Translations under genes and position numbers: made by a program
Origin: Gammaproteobacteria bacterium
Lineage (GTDB): Bacteria > Pseudomonadota > Gammaproteobacteria > Arenicellales > CAJQKF01
Assembly (NCBI GenBank): GCA_030429665.1
Contig: JAUIEZ010000002.1
Span: 31,120 to 95,119 of the forward strand
Reading direction: 5' to 3'
DNA length: 64,000 nucleotides
Notes under the pieces: generated by a model
The model's database searches: none
Told to the model about the DNA's origin: nothing
What the model saw: the letters and a program-made list of their open reading frames with translations, nothing else
Shown here: positions 49,412 to 59,305 of the stretch, one piece after another
Numbering within the stretch: position 1 is the first letter of the stretch
How the letters are laid out: every line of letters begins with the position of its first letter

Positions 49412-51634
49412 GTGAATACCGGCCCGGAACAAGCAACACCCGTTGAATACGTTGCCGATTCTTCGACGACGATAGACGCCGACGCGGCCCTGGGCGACCC
49501 CGCGCCGCCCGGCTCGGTGCCGGAAAGCCGCGTCCTGATCAGCGACCTGATCAGCTACCTGGAACGCTACCTGGAGCCGGACGAGGTCTCCCGCGTCTAC
49601 GACGCCTACATGCTCGGCGCCGAGGCCCACGACGGCCAGACGCGCTCCAGCGGCGAACCCTACATCTACCATCCCATCGCCGTGGCGCGCATTCTCGCCG
49701 AGATGCGCCTGGACAGCCGCAGCCTCATCGCGGCGATCCTGCACGACACCATCGAGGACACCGCGGTCACGCGCGACGAACTGGTCACGCGATTCGGCGA
49801 CGACGTTGCCGAACTCGTCGAGGGCGTGACCAAGATCGGCCAGTTCGAATTCGACAGCCGCGAGGAGGCCGAGGCCGAGAACTTCCGCAAGATGCTGCTC
49901 GCGATGTCGCGAGACATCCGCGTCATCCTCATCAAGCTGGCCGACCGGCTGCACAACATGCGCACCATGGACTGCTTGAAGCCCGAGAAGCAACGCCGCA
50001 TCTCGCGCCAGACGCTGGACATCTACGCGGCCATCGCCAACCGCATCGGCATGCACACCTGGGCGCAGGAGCTCGAGGACCTTTCCTTCCGCTATCTCTA
50101 CCCGAAGCGATACAAGGCCATCAGCGAGGAAGTGCGCAAGGTCTCCGGCAACCGGCGCAAGACCATCGAACAGGTGCGCGAAACACTCGCGCGCGGCCTG
50201 GCGGAAAAGCGTATCGACGCCGAGGTGTTCGGCCGCGAGAAGAACATCTACAGCATTTACCGGAAGATGCAGACCAAGCACCTGCACTTCTCCGACCTCG
50301 GCGACCTGTACGCCATCCGCGTCATCGTCGAGGACCGCGACGAGTGCTACCGCGCGCTGGGAGTGGTGCACGACCTGTACAAGCCGGTGCACGGCAAGTT
50401 CAAGGACTACATCGCGATCCCCAAGATCAACGGCTACCAGTCCCTGCACACGCAGGTGTTCGGACGCTTCGGGCAGTCCATGGAAGTGCAGATCCGCTCG
50501 CGCGAGATGCACCGCGTGGCGGAGACGGGCGTCGCCTCGCATTGGCGCTACAAGACCCACGACGGCGACCGCGACGCGCCCCAGCAACTCGCCCGCCGCT
50601 GGCTGCTCGACCTGCTCGAGATGCAGCCCCAGGGCGGCACCGCCTCGGAGTTTCTCGAACACCTGAAGACGGATCTTTTCCCCGACCAGGTATACGTGTT
50701 CACGCCCAAGGGCGACATCAAGAAACTGCCCTCCGGCGCCACGGCGCTCGACTTCGCCTACGCGGTGCACTCGGACGTCGGCAATCACTGCGTCGCGGCC
50801 AAGGTCAACCACGAGATGGTGCCGCTGCACCATGTCCTGTCTAACGGCAACCACGTCGAGGTGCTCACCTCCAAGAGCGCACATCCCACGCCCGCGTGGC
50901 TCAACTTCTGCGTTTCCGGCAAGGCGCGCGCGGCAATCCGCAACTATCTCAAGAACCGTCGCGAGAAGGACGCCGTCAAGCTCGGACGCCAGCTACTCAA
51001 CTCGGCGCTGGTCAAGATCGGCCAGAAGCAGCGCCTGCGCACCGAGCGCAAGATGTGGCTGCTCGGAAAGCTCGACCTCGAGGACTGGAACCAGCTGCTC
51101 GAGGACATCGGCACCGGCAAGCGTCTGCCCATGCTGGTGGCGCGCCAACTGTTTCCCGACGGTCAGTACGAGGCCACCGACGATCGCGTGCCGCTGCCCA
51201 TTCACGGCGCGGAAGGCCTGTTGGTCACCTATGCACGCTGCTGTCGGCCGATTCCCGGCGACGCCATCACCGGTCACTTCTCGGCCGGGCGCGGACTGGT
51301 CATTCACACCGCGGACTGTCCCAACATCGCCGAACAGGAAAAACACCCGGACAACTGGCTGGACGTCAACTGGGCGGACACGGTGGCAGGCGACTTCGCC
51401 GTCGACCTTCGTTTCATCACCCGCGACCGCCCCGGCGTGCTGGCCCGACTGGCCGCCACCATCGCCGAACAGGAAAGCAACATTACCAACGTTTCGGTAG
51501 AATCCAAGGACGGTCGCCAATCGACCATCAACTTCACCATCACGGTGAAGAACCGCAAACACCTGGCGGACATCATGCGTGCGCTCAGGGAGCAAAAGAA
51601 ATCCGTTATTCGAGTGACACGGCGCAAGGGCTGA
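49412..51634 (+). CDS. spoT: Bifunctional (p)ppGpp synthetase/hydrolase
   Basis: HD domain 'HDGQTRSSGEPYIYHPIAVARILAEMRLD...HDTIEDT', synthetase 'IPKINGYQSLHTQVFG', TGS and ACT domains. Confidence 0.97.
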   Translation: MNTGPEQATPVEYVADSSTTIDADAALGDPAPPGSVPESRVLISDLISYLERYLEPDEVSRVYDAYMLGAEAHDGQTRSSGEPYIYHPIAVARILAEMRLDSRSLIAAILHDTIEDTAVTRDELVTRFGDDVAELVEGVTKIGQFEFDSREEAEAENFRKMLLAMSRDIRVILIKLADRLHNMRTMDCLKPEKQRRISRQTLDIYAAIANRIGMHTWAQELEDLSFRYLYPKRYKAISEEVRKVSGNRRKTIEQVRETLARGLAEKRIDAEVFGREKNIYSIYRKMQTKHLHFSDLGDLYAIRVIVEDRDECYRALGVVHDLYKPVHGKFKDYIAIPKINGYQSLHTQVFGRFGQSMEVQIRSREMHRVAETGVASHWRYKTHDGDRDAPQQLARRWLLDLLEMQPQGGTASEFLEHLKTDLFPDQVYVFTPKGDIKKLPSGATALDFAYAVHSDVGNHCVAAKVNHEMVPLHHVLSNGNHVEVLTSKSAHPTPAWLNFCVSGKARAAIRNYLKNRREKDAVKLGRQLLNSALVKIGQKQRLRTERKMWLLGKLDLEDWNQLLEDIGTGKRLPMLVARQLFPDGQYEATDDRVPLPIHGAEGLLVTYARCCRPIPGDAITGHFSAGRGLVIHTADCPNIAEQEKHPDNWLDVNWADTVAGDFAVDLRFITRDRPGVLARLAATIAEQESNITNVSVESKDGRQSTINFTITVKNRKHLADIMRALREQKKSVIRVTRRKG

Positions 51635-51679
51635 GGCAACGCCGCCCGCGGCCGGCACTTCGACAACCCGGGAGTTCAG

Positions 51680-52063
51680 ATGCGAAACGTCATCAAAACG
51701 GACGGCGCGCCCAGCGCCATCGGCACCTATTCCCAGGCCGTCAAAACCGGCGACACACTGTACATCTCAGGCCAGATCCCCCTCGACCCCGCCACCATGG
51801 AGATCGTCGACGGCGACATGGACGCGAAGATACGCCGCGTGTTCGACAGCCTGAAAGCCATCGCCGAGGCGGCCGGCGCCAGCCTCGACCAGGTGGTTCG
51901 GATCACCATCTATCTCACCGACCTCAATCACTTCCCGCTGGTCAACGAGGTCATGGCGGAGTACTTCGACGAACCCTACCCGGCGCGCGCCGCGGTGGGG
52001 GTAGCCGCCCTGCCCAAGGGCGTGCCGGTCGAAATGGACGCCATCGTCGACCTGTCCGCCTGA
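51680..52063 (+). CDS. ridA: RidA family enamine/imine deaminase
   Basis: 'APSAIGTYSQAVKTGDTLYISGQIPLDPATME...VVRITIYLTDLNHFPLVNEVMAEYF...PARAAVGVAALPKGVPVEMDAI'. Confidence 0.96.
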   Translation: MRNVIKTDGAPSAIGTYSQAVKTGDTLYISGQIPLDPATMEIVDGDMDAKIRRVFDSLKAIAEAAGASLDQVVRITIYLTDLNHFPLVNEVMAEYFDEPYPARAAVGVAALPKGVPVEMDAIVDLSA

Positions 52064-52070
52064 CCGATCG

Positions 52071-54146
52071 TTGACCACGACGCCGGCGGCGGCGCTCACG
52101 CAGCTCAAGGGCATAGGTCCCAGGCTTCGCGAAAAACTCGGGCGCCTCGGCATCGACTCGGTGCAGGACCTGTTGTTCCACCTGCCCATGCGCTACCAGG
52201 ATCGCACGACCTTGCACGACATCGGCAGCCTGCGCATCGGCAGCGAGGTGGTCGTGCAGGGCCGCGTCCTCGACTGCCGGGTGCACTTCGGTCGCCGGCG
52301 CTCGCTGCTGACACGGATCGACGACGACACCGGCTCGCTCACCATGCGAATGTTCCACTTCAGCCGGTCGCAGCAGAACAACCTGGAGCGCGGCGCCTTC
52401 GTGCGCTGCTTCGGCGAGGTACGGCGCGGCCCGCGTTCGCTGGAAATGGTGCACCCGGAATACACCGTGTTCGGCGACGTGCCGCCGCCGCTCGAAAGCG
52501 GCGGTTTCACGCCGGTGTACCCGGCCACCGAGGGCCTGTCGCAGAACCACCTGCGCAAGCTCATCGACCAGGCGCTGGCGCGCGTCGACGAGGTGGCCGA
52601 GGAGTTGTTGCCCGCGTCCCTGCTCGCGGCCAACCGCTTCCCCGCCATCGGCGACGCCCTGCGCCAGCTGCACCATCCCGACTCCGCCGCCGAGGCCGGC
52701 GGCATGCTGGCGCAGAATCACCCGGCGCGCGTGCGCCTGGCCTTCGAGGAGCTGCTCGCCCATCACCTTGCCGCCTGGCAGAGCCGGCGGCGGCGCGAGA
52801 CGCTGAACGCCACCGCGGTCACGGCATCCGGCGCGCTGTGGCGACAGCTGGAATCGCGTCTCGGCTTCGATCTCACGGGTGCGCAGCAACGCGCGATCGC
52901 CGAGATCCGCGCCGACCTCGAGCGCGGCACGCCGGCCCACCGACTGGTGCAGGGCGATGTCGGCTCCGGCAAGACGCTGGTGTGCGCCGCCGCGTGTCTC
53001 GACGTCATCGAGTCCGGCTGCCAGGCGGCGGTGATGGCGCCCACGGAAATTCTCGCCGAGCAGCACCTGGCGAATTTCCGCAAGTGGCTGCAGCCGCTCG
53101 GCGTTCACGTCACCGCGCTGCTCGGCCGGCAGGGCGCCCGCGAACGACGCGCCGCGCTCGAAGCGGTGCGAACGGGCGTCGCGCAGCTGGTGGTCGGCAC
53201 GCACGCGCTGTTCCAGGACGAGGTCGCGTTCGAAAAGCTCGCGCTGATCGTGGTCGACGAACAGCATCGATTCGGCGTCATGCAGCGATTCGCGCTGCGC
53301 GAGAAGGGCCGGCACAACGGCGCCGTGCCCCACCAGGTCACCATGACGGCGACGCCGATCCCGCGTTCCCTGGCCATGTCGCTCTATGCCGAGATGGACG
53401 TGACCACCATCGACGAACTGCCGCCCGGGCGCACGCCGGTGGACACGGTGGTGCTGCCGGCGTCACGCCGCGACGACGTCCTCGCGCGCATCCGCGACGC
53501 CTGCGCGCGCGGCGAGCAGGTGTACTGGGTATGCCCGGTGATCGAGGAATCCGAGACGCTCGAGGTGCAGGCCGCCGCGGACACCGCCGAGGCGCTTGCC
53601 GCGGCGCTGCCCGGCATCGGCGTGGGACTGGTGCACGGGCGCATGAAAACCGCCGACAAGGAGGTCGTCATGCAGCGGTTCCGCGCCGGCGAACTCGCCC
53701 TGCTGGTCGCCACCACCGTCATCGAGGTGGGCGTGGACGTGCCCAACGCCAGCCTCATGGTGATCGAGAACGCCGAGCGCCTGGGCCTGTCCCAGCTTCA
53801 CCAGTTGCGCGGACGGGTGGGGCGCGGCGCGCGGCGAAGCTACTGCGTGCTGCTGTACCGGGCGCCGCTCGGCGAGGTGGCCCGCGAACGCCTGTCCATC
53901 ATGAAGCGCAGCAACGACGGCTTCGAGATCGCGCGCAAGGACCTCGAGCTGCGCGGCCCCGGCGAGATCATGGGCACGCGCCAGACCGGCATGCAGCGCA
54001 TGATGGTCGCCGACCTGATGCGCGATGCGGCCATGCTGCCGGCGGTGCGCAAGGCCGCCGCCGAAATCGTCGACAAGCACCCGGAGCGCGCCGCGCCCAT
54101 CATCGGCCGCTGGGTGAAAAGCGAGATGGAGCTGGCCAATGTCTGA
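52071..54146 (+). CDS. recG: ATP-dependent DNA helicase RecG
   Basis: 'RLVQGDVGSGKTLVCAAACLDVIESGCQAAVMAPTEILAEQH', 'DEQHRFGV', 'QLRGRVGRGARRSYC'. Confidence 0.96.
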   Translation: MTTTPAAALTQLKGIGPRLREKLGRLGIDSVQDLLFHLPMRYQDRTTLHDIGSLRIGSEVVVQGRVLDCRVHFGRRRSLLTRIDDDTGSLTMRMFHFSRSQQNNLERGAFVRCFGEVRRGPRSLEMVHPEYTVFGDVPPPLESGGFTPVYPATEGLSQNHLRKLIDQALARVDEVAEELLPASLLAANRFPAIGDALRQLHHPDSAAEAGGMLAQNHPARVRLAFEELLAHHLAAWQSRRRRETLNATAVTASGALWRQLESRLGFDLTGAQQRAIAEIRADLERGTPAHRLVQGDVGSGKTLVCAAACLDVIESGCQAAVMAPTEILAEQHLANFRKWLQPLGVHVTALLGRQGARERRAALEAVRTGVAQLVVGTHALFQDEVAFEKLALIVVDEQHRFGVMQRFALREKGRHNGAVPHQVTMTATPIPRSLAMSLYAEMDVTTIDELPPGRTPVDTVVLPASRRDDVLARIRDACARGEQVYWVCPVIEESETLEVQAAADTAEALAAALPGIGVGLVHGRMKTADKEVVMQRFRAGELALLVATTVIEVGVDVPNASLMVIENAERLGLSQLHQLRGRVGRGARRSYCVLLYRAPLGEVARERLSIMKRSNDGFEIARKDLELRGPGEIMGTRQTGMQRMMVADLMRDAAMLPAVRKAAAEIVDKHPERAAPIIGRWVKSEMELANV

Positions 54147-55002
54147 GATCGCCGAGCACGCCTGGCAGTACGTTCGGTTGATGCGCCTGGACCGGCCCAT
54201 CGGCTGGCTGCTGTTGATGTGGCCGACGCTGTGGGCGCTGTGGATTGCCGGCGACGGCCGTCCCGACCCTTACCTGGTGGTGATCTTCATCGCCGGCGTC
54301 ATCGTCATGCGCGCCGCGGGCTGCATCGTCAACGACTACGCTGACCGCGACTTCGACCCCCACGTCGAACGCACCCGCGACCGGCCGCTGGCCAGCCGCG
54401 CGGTGAGCACGACCGAAGCGTGGGTACTGTTCGTGGTGCTGGGACTCGTCGCCGTGTGGCTGGTGCTGCAGCTCAACCGGTTGACCATCCTGTTGTCGCT
54501 GGCGGCGCTGTTCATCGCCGTCACCTATCCCTTCATGAAGCGCATCACCCACCTGCCGCAGTTTTACCTCGGCATCGCGTTTTCGTGGGGCATCCCGATG
54601 GCGTTCTCGGCGCACCTCGAATCGGTCCCGGCCACCGCTTGGTGGCTGCTGGCCGCCAACCTGTGCTGGACGGTCGCCTACGATACGCTCTACGCCATGA
54701 GCGACCGGCCCGACGACCTGAAGGTGGGCATCAAGTCCACCGCGGTGCTTTTCGGCCGCCACGACCTTCTGCTCGTGTCCGCGTTCTACGCCGCCTTCCT
54801 CGCCCTGTTGTATTACACCGGCGGACGCGCGGGCCTGGGCGGCTACTTCCACCTCGGACTCGTCACCGCCGCCGGCATCGCCGCGCTGCTGGTGTTCCAG
54901 TGCCGAACCCGCGAACGCATGACCTGCTTTCGCGCCTTCGTCAACAACAGCTGGATCGGCGGCGTCGTGTTCGCGGGCATCGTGCTCGACTTTCTCGCCT
55001 AG
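54139..55002 (+). CDS. ubiA: 4-hydroxybenzoate octaprenyltransferase
   Basis: 'RLDRPIGWLLLMWPTLWALWIA...AAGCIVNDYADRDFDPHVERTRDRPLA'; start overlaps the recG stop. Confidence 0.96.
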   Translation: MSEIAEHAWQYVRLMRLDRPIGWLLLMWPTLWALWIAGDGRPDPYLVVIFIAGVIVMRAAGCIVNDYADRDFDPHVERTRDRPLASRAVSTTEAWVLFVVLGLVAVWLVLQLNRLTILLSLAALFIAVTYPFMKRITHLPQFYLGIAFSWGIPMAFSAHLESVPATAWWLLAANLCWTVAYDTLYAMSDRPDDLKVGIKSTAVLFGRHDLLLVSAFYAAFLALLYYTGGRAGLGGYFHLGLVTAAGIAALLVFQCRTRERMTCFRAFVNNSWIGGVVFAGIVLDFLA

Positions 55003-55097
55003 GCCGGGCGCGTATCCGGCCCGGGCACGGGCCATATCGTCGTCGGCGCGCGCGGTCGCGGTCGTCGTGCCCGACCGGCTTGGCCGGCCGCGGCTGA

Positions 55098-58000
55098 TTG
55101 AGGGTACACTTGGCCAAATCCCGCCACGACGAAACACTCTTGTCCGACAACGTAGATGAATGGCTGACGCGAATCGGCCTCCCGCAATACCGGGACGCAT
55201 TTCGCGAGAACGACCTGGAATGGGATCTCGTGCCCGATCTCGATGTCCAGACATTGAAGGACATCGGCGTGACGTCTGCCGGTCACCGCATGCGCATCCT
55301 CGACGCGGTGCGAAAGCTGCGCGCCGCGCGCGCGGACGAGTCGCCCGAACGAGAGGCTATCGGCGCGGATCAGGTCCAGGAAGAGCCGGACCGCCGCCAG
55401 GTGACGGTGATGTTCTGCGATCTCGTCGGCTCCACCGAGTTGTCGCAGATTCTCGATCCCGAGGATCTGCGCGAGGTGATGCGCGCCTACCAGGAAGCGT
55501 GCGCGCGGGCCATCGAGCGATTCGAGGGTTTCGTCGCGCGCTACATGGGCGACGGCGTGATGTCCTACTTCGGTTATCCCCGGGCCTTCGAGGACGCCGC
55601 CGAGCGCGCCGTGCTTTCCGGCCTCGCCGTGATCGAGGCCGTCGCCGAGCTCGATGCCCGGCTCGGACGGGCCAAGGGCATCGAGTTGGCGGTGCGGGTA
55701 GGCATCGCAACGGGCCCCGTCGTGGCGGGCGACCTCATCGGGCAGGGCGCCTCGCAGGAGCGCTCGGTGGTCGGCGAGACGCCCAACCTGGCGGCCCGGC
55801 TGCAGACCATCGCCCAGCCCGGTACCGTCGCCATCGCGCCGGAGACCCGGGCGTTGTGCGCGGCGCGCATCGTTTGCACGGAGCTCGGCGTCTTCACGCT
55901 GAAGGGCATCGCGAGACCGGTGCGCGCGTGGCGGGCGATGTCGCCGGCCGCGTCGACGGACCGGCTCGACGCCCGCGCCGACGAATCGCTGTCGGCGATT
56001 CGCGGACGAGAGGCGGAGCTCGAGGCGGTGCTCCGGGAATGGCACGCGGCCCGGGACGGCCGGGGGCGGCTGGTTCTCTTGTCCGGCGAACCGGGAATCG
56101 GCAAGTCGCGGATCGTGCAGGCGTTTCGCAGGCGGATCGCCGCGGACCAACACGAGACGGTGCGCTTTCAATGCTCCGCGCATCATGCCAACAGCGCGCT
56201 GTATCCGGTAATCAACCGGTTGAAGGTCGCCGCCGGGTTCTCCGACGGCGACGAGCCCGAACGCCAGCACGCCAAGCTGGCTCGGCTGCTCAAGCGAAGC
56301 GGCCGGCCGGGCGAGTCGGCGGCGGGGCTTTTCGCCTCGCTGCTGTCCGTGCCGCCGGTCGAAGGCCACGAGTTGCCGGAACTCCCGCCGCCGGTACTGA
56401 AGGAGCAGACGCTGGAGGCATTGCTCGAGTACTTTCTGCCCGCGTCGATGTCCATGCCGGCCGTCATCGAGCTCGAGGACGCGCACTGGATCGATCCGTC
56501 GACGCAGGAGTTGATGTCCATGCTGATCGATCGCCTGGGCGATCGGCCGGCGCTGGTGCTGGTCACCTTTCGCCCCGAGTTCCCTTGCCCGTGGACGGAC
56601 CGTCCCGACACCAGTTCGATCGCCCTGGACAACCTGACGCGCGACGAGAGTGAAGCCATCGTCAACGAGCTGTGCGGCGGGCGGGCGTTGCCGGACGATC
56701 TGCTCGAACAGATCGTGGCGAAAACGGACGGCGTGCCGTTGTTCGTCGAGGAGTTGACCAAGAACGTCCTGGAATCGGGTCTGCTTGTCGAATCCGACGG
56801 ACGGCTGCAACCCGTCGGCGAGTTGTCGTCGCTGTCGATTCCCGCATCGTTACAGGACTCGTTGATGGCGCGCCTGGACCGGCTCGGCCCGGTCAAGCGC
56901 CTGGCGCAGGTCGGCGCCGCCATCGGTCGGGAGTTTTCCCGGCAGTTGATCGGCGCCGCGACCGACATGGAGGGCGCGGCGCTGGACGCCGCGCTCGCCG
57001 AACTGGTGGATTCCGAGCTCGTGCATCAACGCAACGACGCGCATTCGTCGCGCTACCAGTTCAAGCATGCCCTGGTTCAGGACGCGGCCTACGCCAGCCT
57101 GCTTCGAAGCCGCCGCCAGTCGCTGCACCTGCGCCTGGCCGAAGTCTACAGCGATCACTTTCCCGAGATCGCCGAGACCCAGCCCGAGATGCTCGCGCGC
57201 CACTGGAGCGAGGGCGGCAGGCCGCTTGAAGCGGCGCTGTGCTGGTTGTCGGCCGGGAAGCGGGCCAGCCGGCGTTTCTCCAACGAGGAAGCCTTGAACC
57301 ACCTGAACAACGGGTTGGCGCTGGTGCCGGCATTGCCGGAGGGTACGCGTCGCGACGAAACCGAGCTGAAGCTGCGCGTCGCCCTCGGCACCGTGCTGCG
57401 GGTGCGCGCGGGGCCGGGCGCCGAGGTCACCCAGGAGAACTACAACCATGCCGTCGCCTTGTGCGAGCGGCTGCCGGTGTCGGCGGAGCACTTCGCCGCC
57501 ATGTGGGGCAAGTGGGTGAACGCGATGAACTTCAAGCCGGAGCTCGGACTGCAATGGACGGAACGATTGCAGGCGCTGGCGACCCAGCTCGACGACGCCG
57601 GATTCATGCTGCAGGCCCATCATGCGCAATGGACGACGCTGTTTCACATCGGTCGTTTCACCGAGGCGTATTCCCATACCGAGCGCGGCCTCGGCTACTA
57701 CGACGAGACGCTGCACCGTCACCACGCGGCGCTGTACGGCGGCCATGACCCGCGCGTGTGCGGCCGGGCGTTCGCGGCGCACGCGCTGTGGATGCTCGGC
57801 GCCTTCGACCGCTCGCTGGAATTCGCGCGCTCGAGCGCGCACTGGGGGCGCGCGCTCGACCACGCGGGCTCGCGGCTGCACGTGATCGAGGGACACTTGC
57901 TGCTGTACCAGTTTCGGCGCGAACCGGAAGCGCTGGCGCCGTGGCTCGACGAGCTGGACCGTATCTGCGCGGACAACGACCTGCCCGAGTACCGCGGCAA

Positions 58001-58502
58001 GCTGTTGTTCAACCGCGGCTGGCTGATCGCCTCGCGGGGCGATATCGAATCGGGCACGGTCATGATGCGCGAGGGCCTGGAGAACCAGCGCAGCGTCGGC
58101 AGCTACGAGGACATCCCCATGTTTTCCGAACGCCTGGCGGAAACGCTGGCGAAATCGGGCGAAACCGCCGCGGGCCTCGAGATGCTGGACAAGGCGCTGG
58201 CCCTGGCCGACGAGTACGGCTACAAGTACTGGCTTGCCGAGGTTCACCGCCGCAAGGGCGCATTGCTGGCGCAGGCGGGGCGAAGCGACGCCGCGCGAGA
58301 GAGTTTCCGCCGCGCGCTGGAGATCGCGCGCCTGCAGGGGGCAAAAACGCTGGAGCTTCGCGCGGAAACGTCCCTGGCGCGGCTTGGCGCGGGATCGGAG
58401 GACGCGTCGATCGACGCCGACAGCGTGAGAAACCTGATCGATTCCTTTACCGAGGACCTCGACTGCGTCGACCTGGTCGAGGCGCGTTCGCTGTTCGGCT
58501 AA
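55098..58502 (+). CDS. SAM-domain / class III nucleotidyl cyclase / AAA ATPase / TPR protein
   Basis: N-terminal SAM domain ('VDEWLTRIGLPQYRDAFRENDLEWDLVPDLDVQTLKDIGVTSAGHRMRILDAV'), cyclase ('VTVMFCDLVGSTELSQ', 'YMGDGVMSYFGYP'), ATPase ('LLSGEPGIGKSRIVQAF'), C-terminal TPR-like. Confidence 0.92.
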   Translation: MRVHLAKSRHDETLLSDNVDEWLTRIGLPQYRDAFRENDLEWDLVPDLDVQTLKDIGVTSAGHRMRILDAVRKLRAARADESPEREAIGADQVQEEPDRRQVTVMFCDLVGSTELSQILDPEDLREVMRAYQEACARAIERFEGFVARYMGDGVMSYFGYPRAFEDAAERAVLSGLAVIEAVAELDARLGRAKGIELAVRVGIATGPVVAGDLIGQGASQERSVVGETPNLAARLQTIAQPGTVAIAPETRALCAARIVCTELGVFTLKGIARPVRAWRAMSPAASTDRLDARADESLSAIRGREAELEAVLREWHAARDGRGRLVLLSGEPGIGKSRIVQAFRRRIAADQHETVRFQCSAHHANSALYPVINRLKVAAGFSDGDEPERQHAKLARLLKRSGRPGESAAGLFASLLSVPPVEGHELPELPPPVLKEQTLEALLEYFLPASMSMPAVIELEDAHWIDPSTQELMSMLIDRLGDRPALVLVTFRPEFPCPWTDRPDTSSIALDNLTRDESEAIVNELCGGRALPDDLLEQIVAKTDGVPLFVEELTKNVLESGLLVESDGRLQPVGELSSLSIPASLQDSLMARLDRLGPVKRLAQVGAAIGREFSRQLIGAATDMEGAALDAALAELVDSELVHQRNDAHSSRYQFKHALVQDAAYASLLRSRRQSLHLRLAEVYSDHFPEIAETQPEMLARHWSEGGRPLEAALCWLSAGKRASRRFSNEEALNHLNNGLALVPALPEGTRRDETELKLRVALGTVLRVRAGPGAEVTQENYNHAVALCERLPVSAEHFAAMWGKWVNAMNFKPELGLQWTERLQALATQLDDAGFMLQAHHAQWTTLFHIGRFTEAYSHTERGLGYYDETLHRHHAALYGGHDPRVCGRAFAAHALWMLGAFDRSLEFARSSAHWGRALDHAGSRLHVIEGHLLLYQFRREPEALAPWLDELDRICADNDLPEYRGKLLFNRGWLIASRGDIESGTVMMREGLENQRSVGSYEDIPMFSERLAETLAKSGETAAGLEMLDKALALADEYGYKYWLAEVHRRKGALLAQAGRSDAARESFRRALEIARLQGAKTLELRAETSLARLGAGSEDASIDADSVRNLIDSFTEDLDCVDLVEARSLFG

Positions 58503-58504
58503 CC

Positions 58505-58533
58505 CCGGGGACCGCCGACGGGCGGCGCCCCGG
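58505..58533. terminator. Bidirectional terminator-like hairpin between convergent genes
   Basis: CCGGGG-A-CCGCC-GAC-GGGCGG-CG-CCCCGG in a 37-nt convergent gap; poor T tract. Confidence 0.45.
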
Positions 58534-58539
58534 TCTTCG

Positions 58540-59238
58540 TCACTCCTGGTGCGGACCGACCATGGCCATGCGCGAGGCCATCGCCATGCGGGACGTCATG
58601 GCCATGCGCGAGTTCATCGCCATGCGCGACGCCATGGCCATTCGCGAACCGCCGCCCGCGCCGCCGTCCTGTTCCAGCGTCATGAACACGGGCTCCAGGA
58701 GGATATTCTCGAACTTGCCCACCTCGATATCGACCACCATGGACAGGTCGAGCCGGTCCACCTTCCAGACCCTGATATCCTTGGCGAACTGGAAGCCCTT
58801 GCTCGCCAGTCCCGTATCGCGAACCATGAATGACGATGCGCCGGACTTGCCCTTGTGGGAATCCGTGTCCTCGCCCTCGCCCCATACCACGTAGACGAGC
58901 GGCCGCGGCATCTTGTAGTAGTGCCCCTCGTAGGTAAAGCTGTAGATGCGCGCGAGGTTCGGCAGAAGGTCGGGCTCCCGCAGATTTTCCTTACCCTTGC
59001 CGTAGACCTTGCGATTGGACGCCATTTTTCGCCGCAGCGTGGCTTCGAGCGTCGGCGGCGGCATGAACGCGTTGTCCTCTCCGCGCGAATCGTCCTTCTC
59101 CTTGCTGTCGCTGCGATAGTCCGTCTTCAGCAGGTCGCCCAGCTTCAGCTCCAGGCTGTGGAAGCGCTTGCCGAACAGGTAGATCTTGGTGGGTTCGTAA
59201 AGATCCTCGAACAGTTCTTCCGCCGCGTCGAATGCCAT
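58540..59238 (-). CDS. Uncharacterised 232-aa protein with C-terminal (SRMAMx)5 repeats; candidate RiPP precursor/substrate
   Basis: 'MAFDAAEELFEDLYEPTKIYLFGKRFHSLELKLGDLLKTDY...MTLEQDGGAGGGSRMAMASRMAMNSRMAMTSRMAMASRMAMVGPHQE'. Last gene of the YcaO-TfuA-peptidase block. Start 59238 chosen over 59292. Confidence 0.8.
   Translation of the reverse strand: MAFDAAEELFEDLYEPTKIYLFGKRFHSLELKLGDLLKTDYRSDSKEKDDSRGEDNAFMPPPTLEATLRRKMASNRKVYGKGKENLREPDLLPNLARIYSFTYEGHYYKMPRPLVYVVWGEGEDTDSHKGKSGASSFMVRDTGLASKGFQFAKDIRVWKVDRLDLSMVVDIEVGKFENILLEPVFMTLEQDGGAGGGSRMAMASRMAMNSRMAMTSRMAMASRMAMVGPHQE
58558..58647 (-). repeat. Five tandem 18-bp coding units encoding SRMAMx
   Basis: Plus-strand reading: (nnn-cat-ggc/cgc-cat-gcg/tcg-cga/gga) x5; variable sixth residue A, N, T, A, V. 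Confidence 0.95.
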
Positions 59239-59305
59239 ACCCGTTCCCCATCTATTGGTAATTATTCGATTCGGCCCGCGATGCGCGCGCATTGCCGCCG
59301 ATCTT

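Noticed and set aside
49007-50884. 625-aa minus-strand ORF
   Set aside because: Antisense to rpoZ/spoT.
58558-58647. Tandem 18-bp repeats as a CRISPR or noncoding VNTR
   Set aside because: Units are directly adjacent without spacers, in frame, and inside a CDS with a single variable codon per unit.
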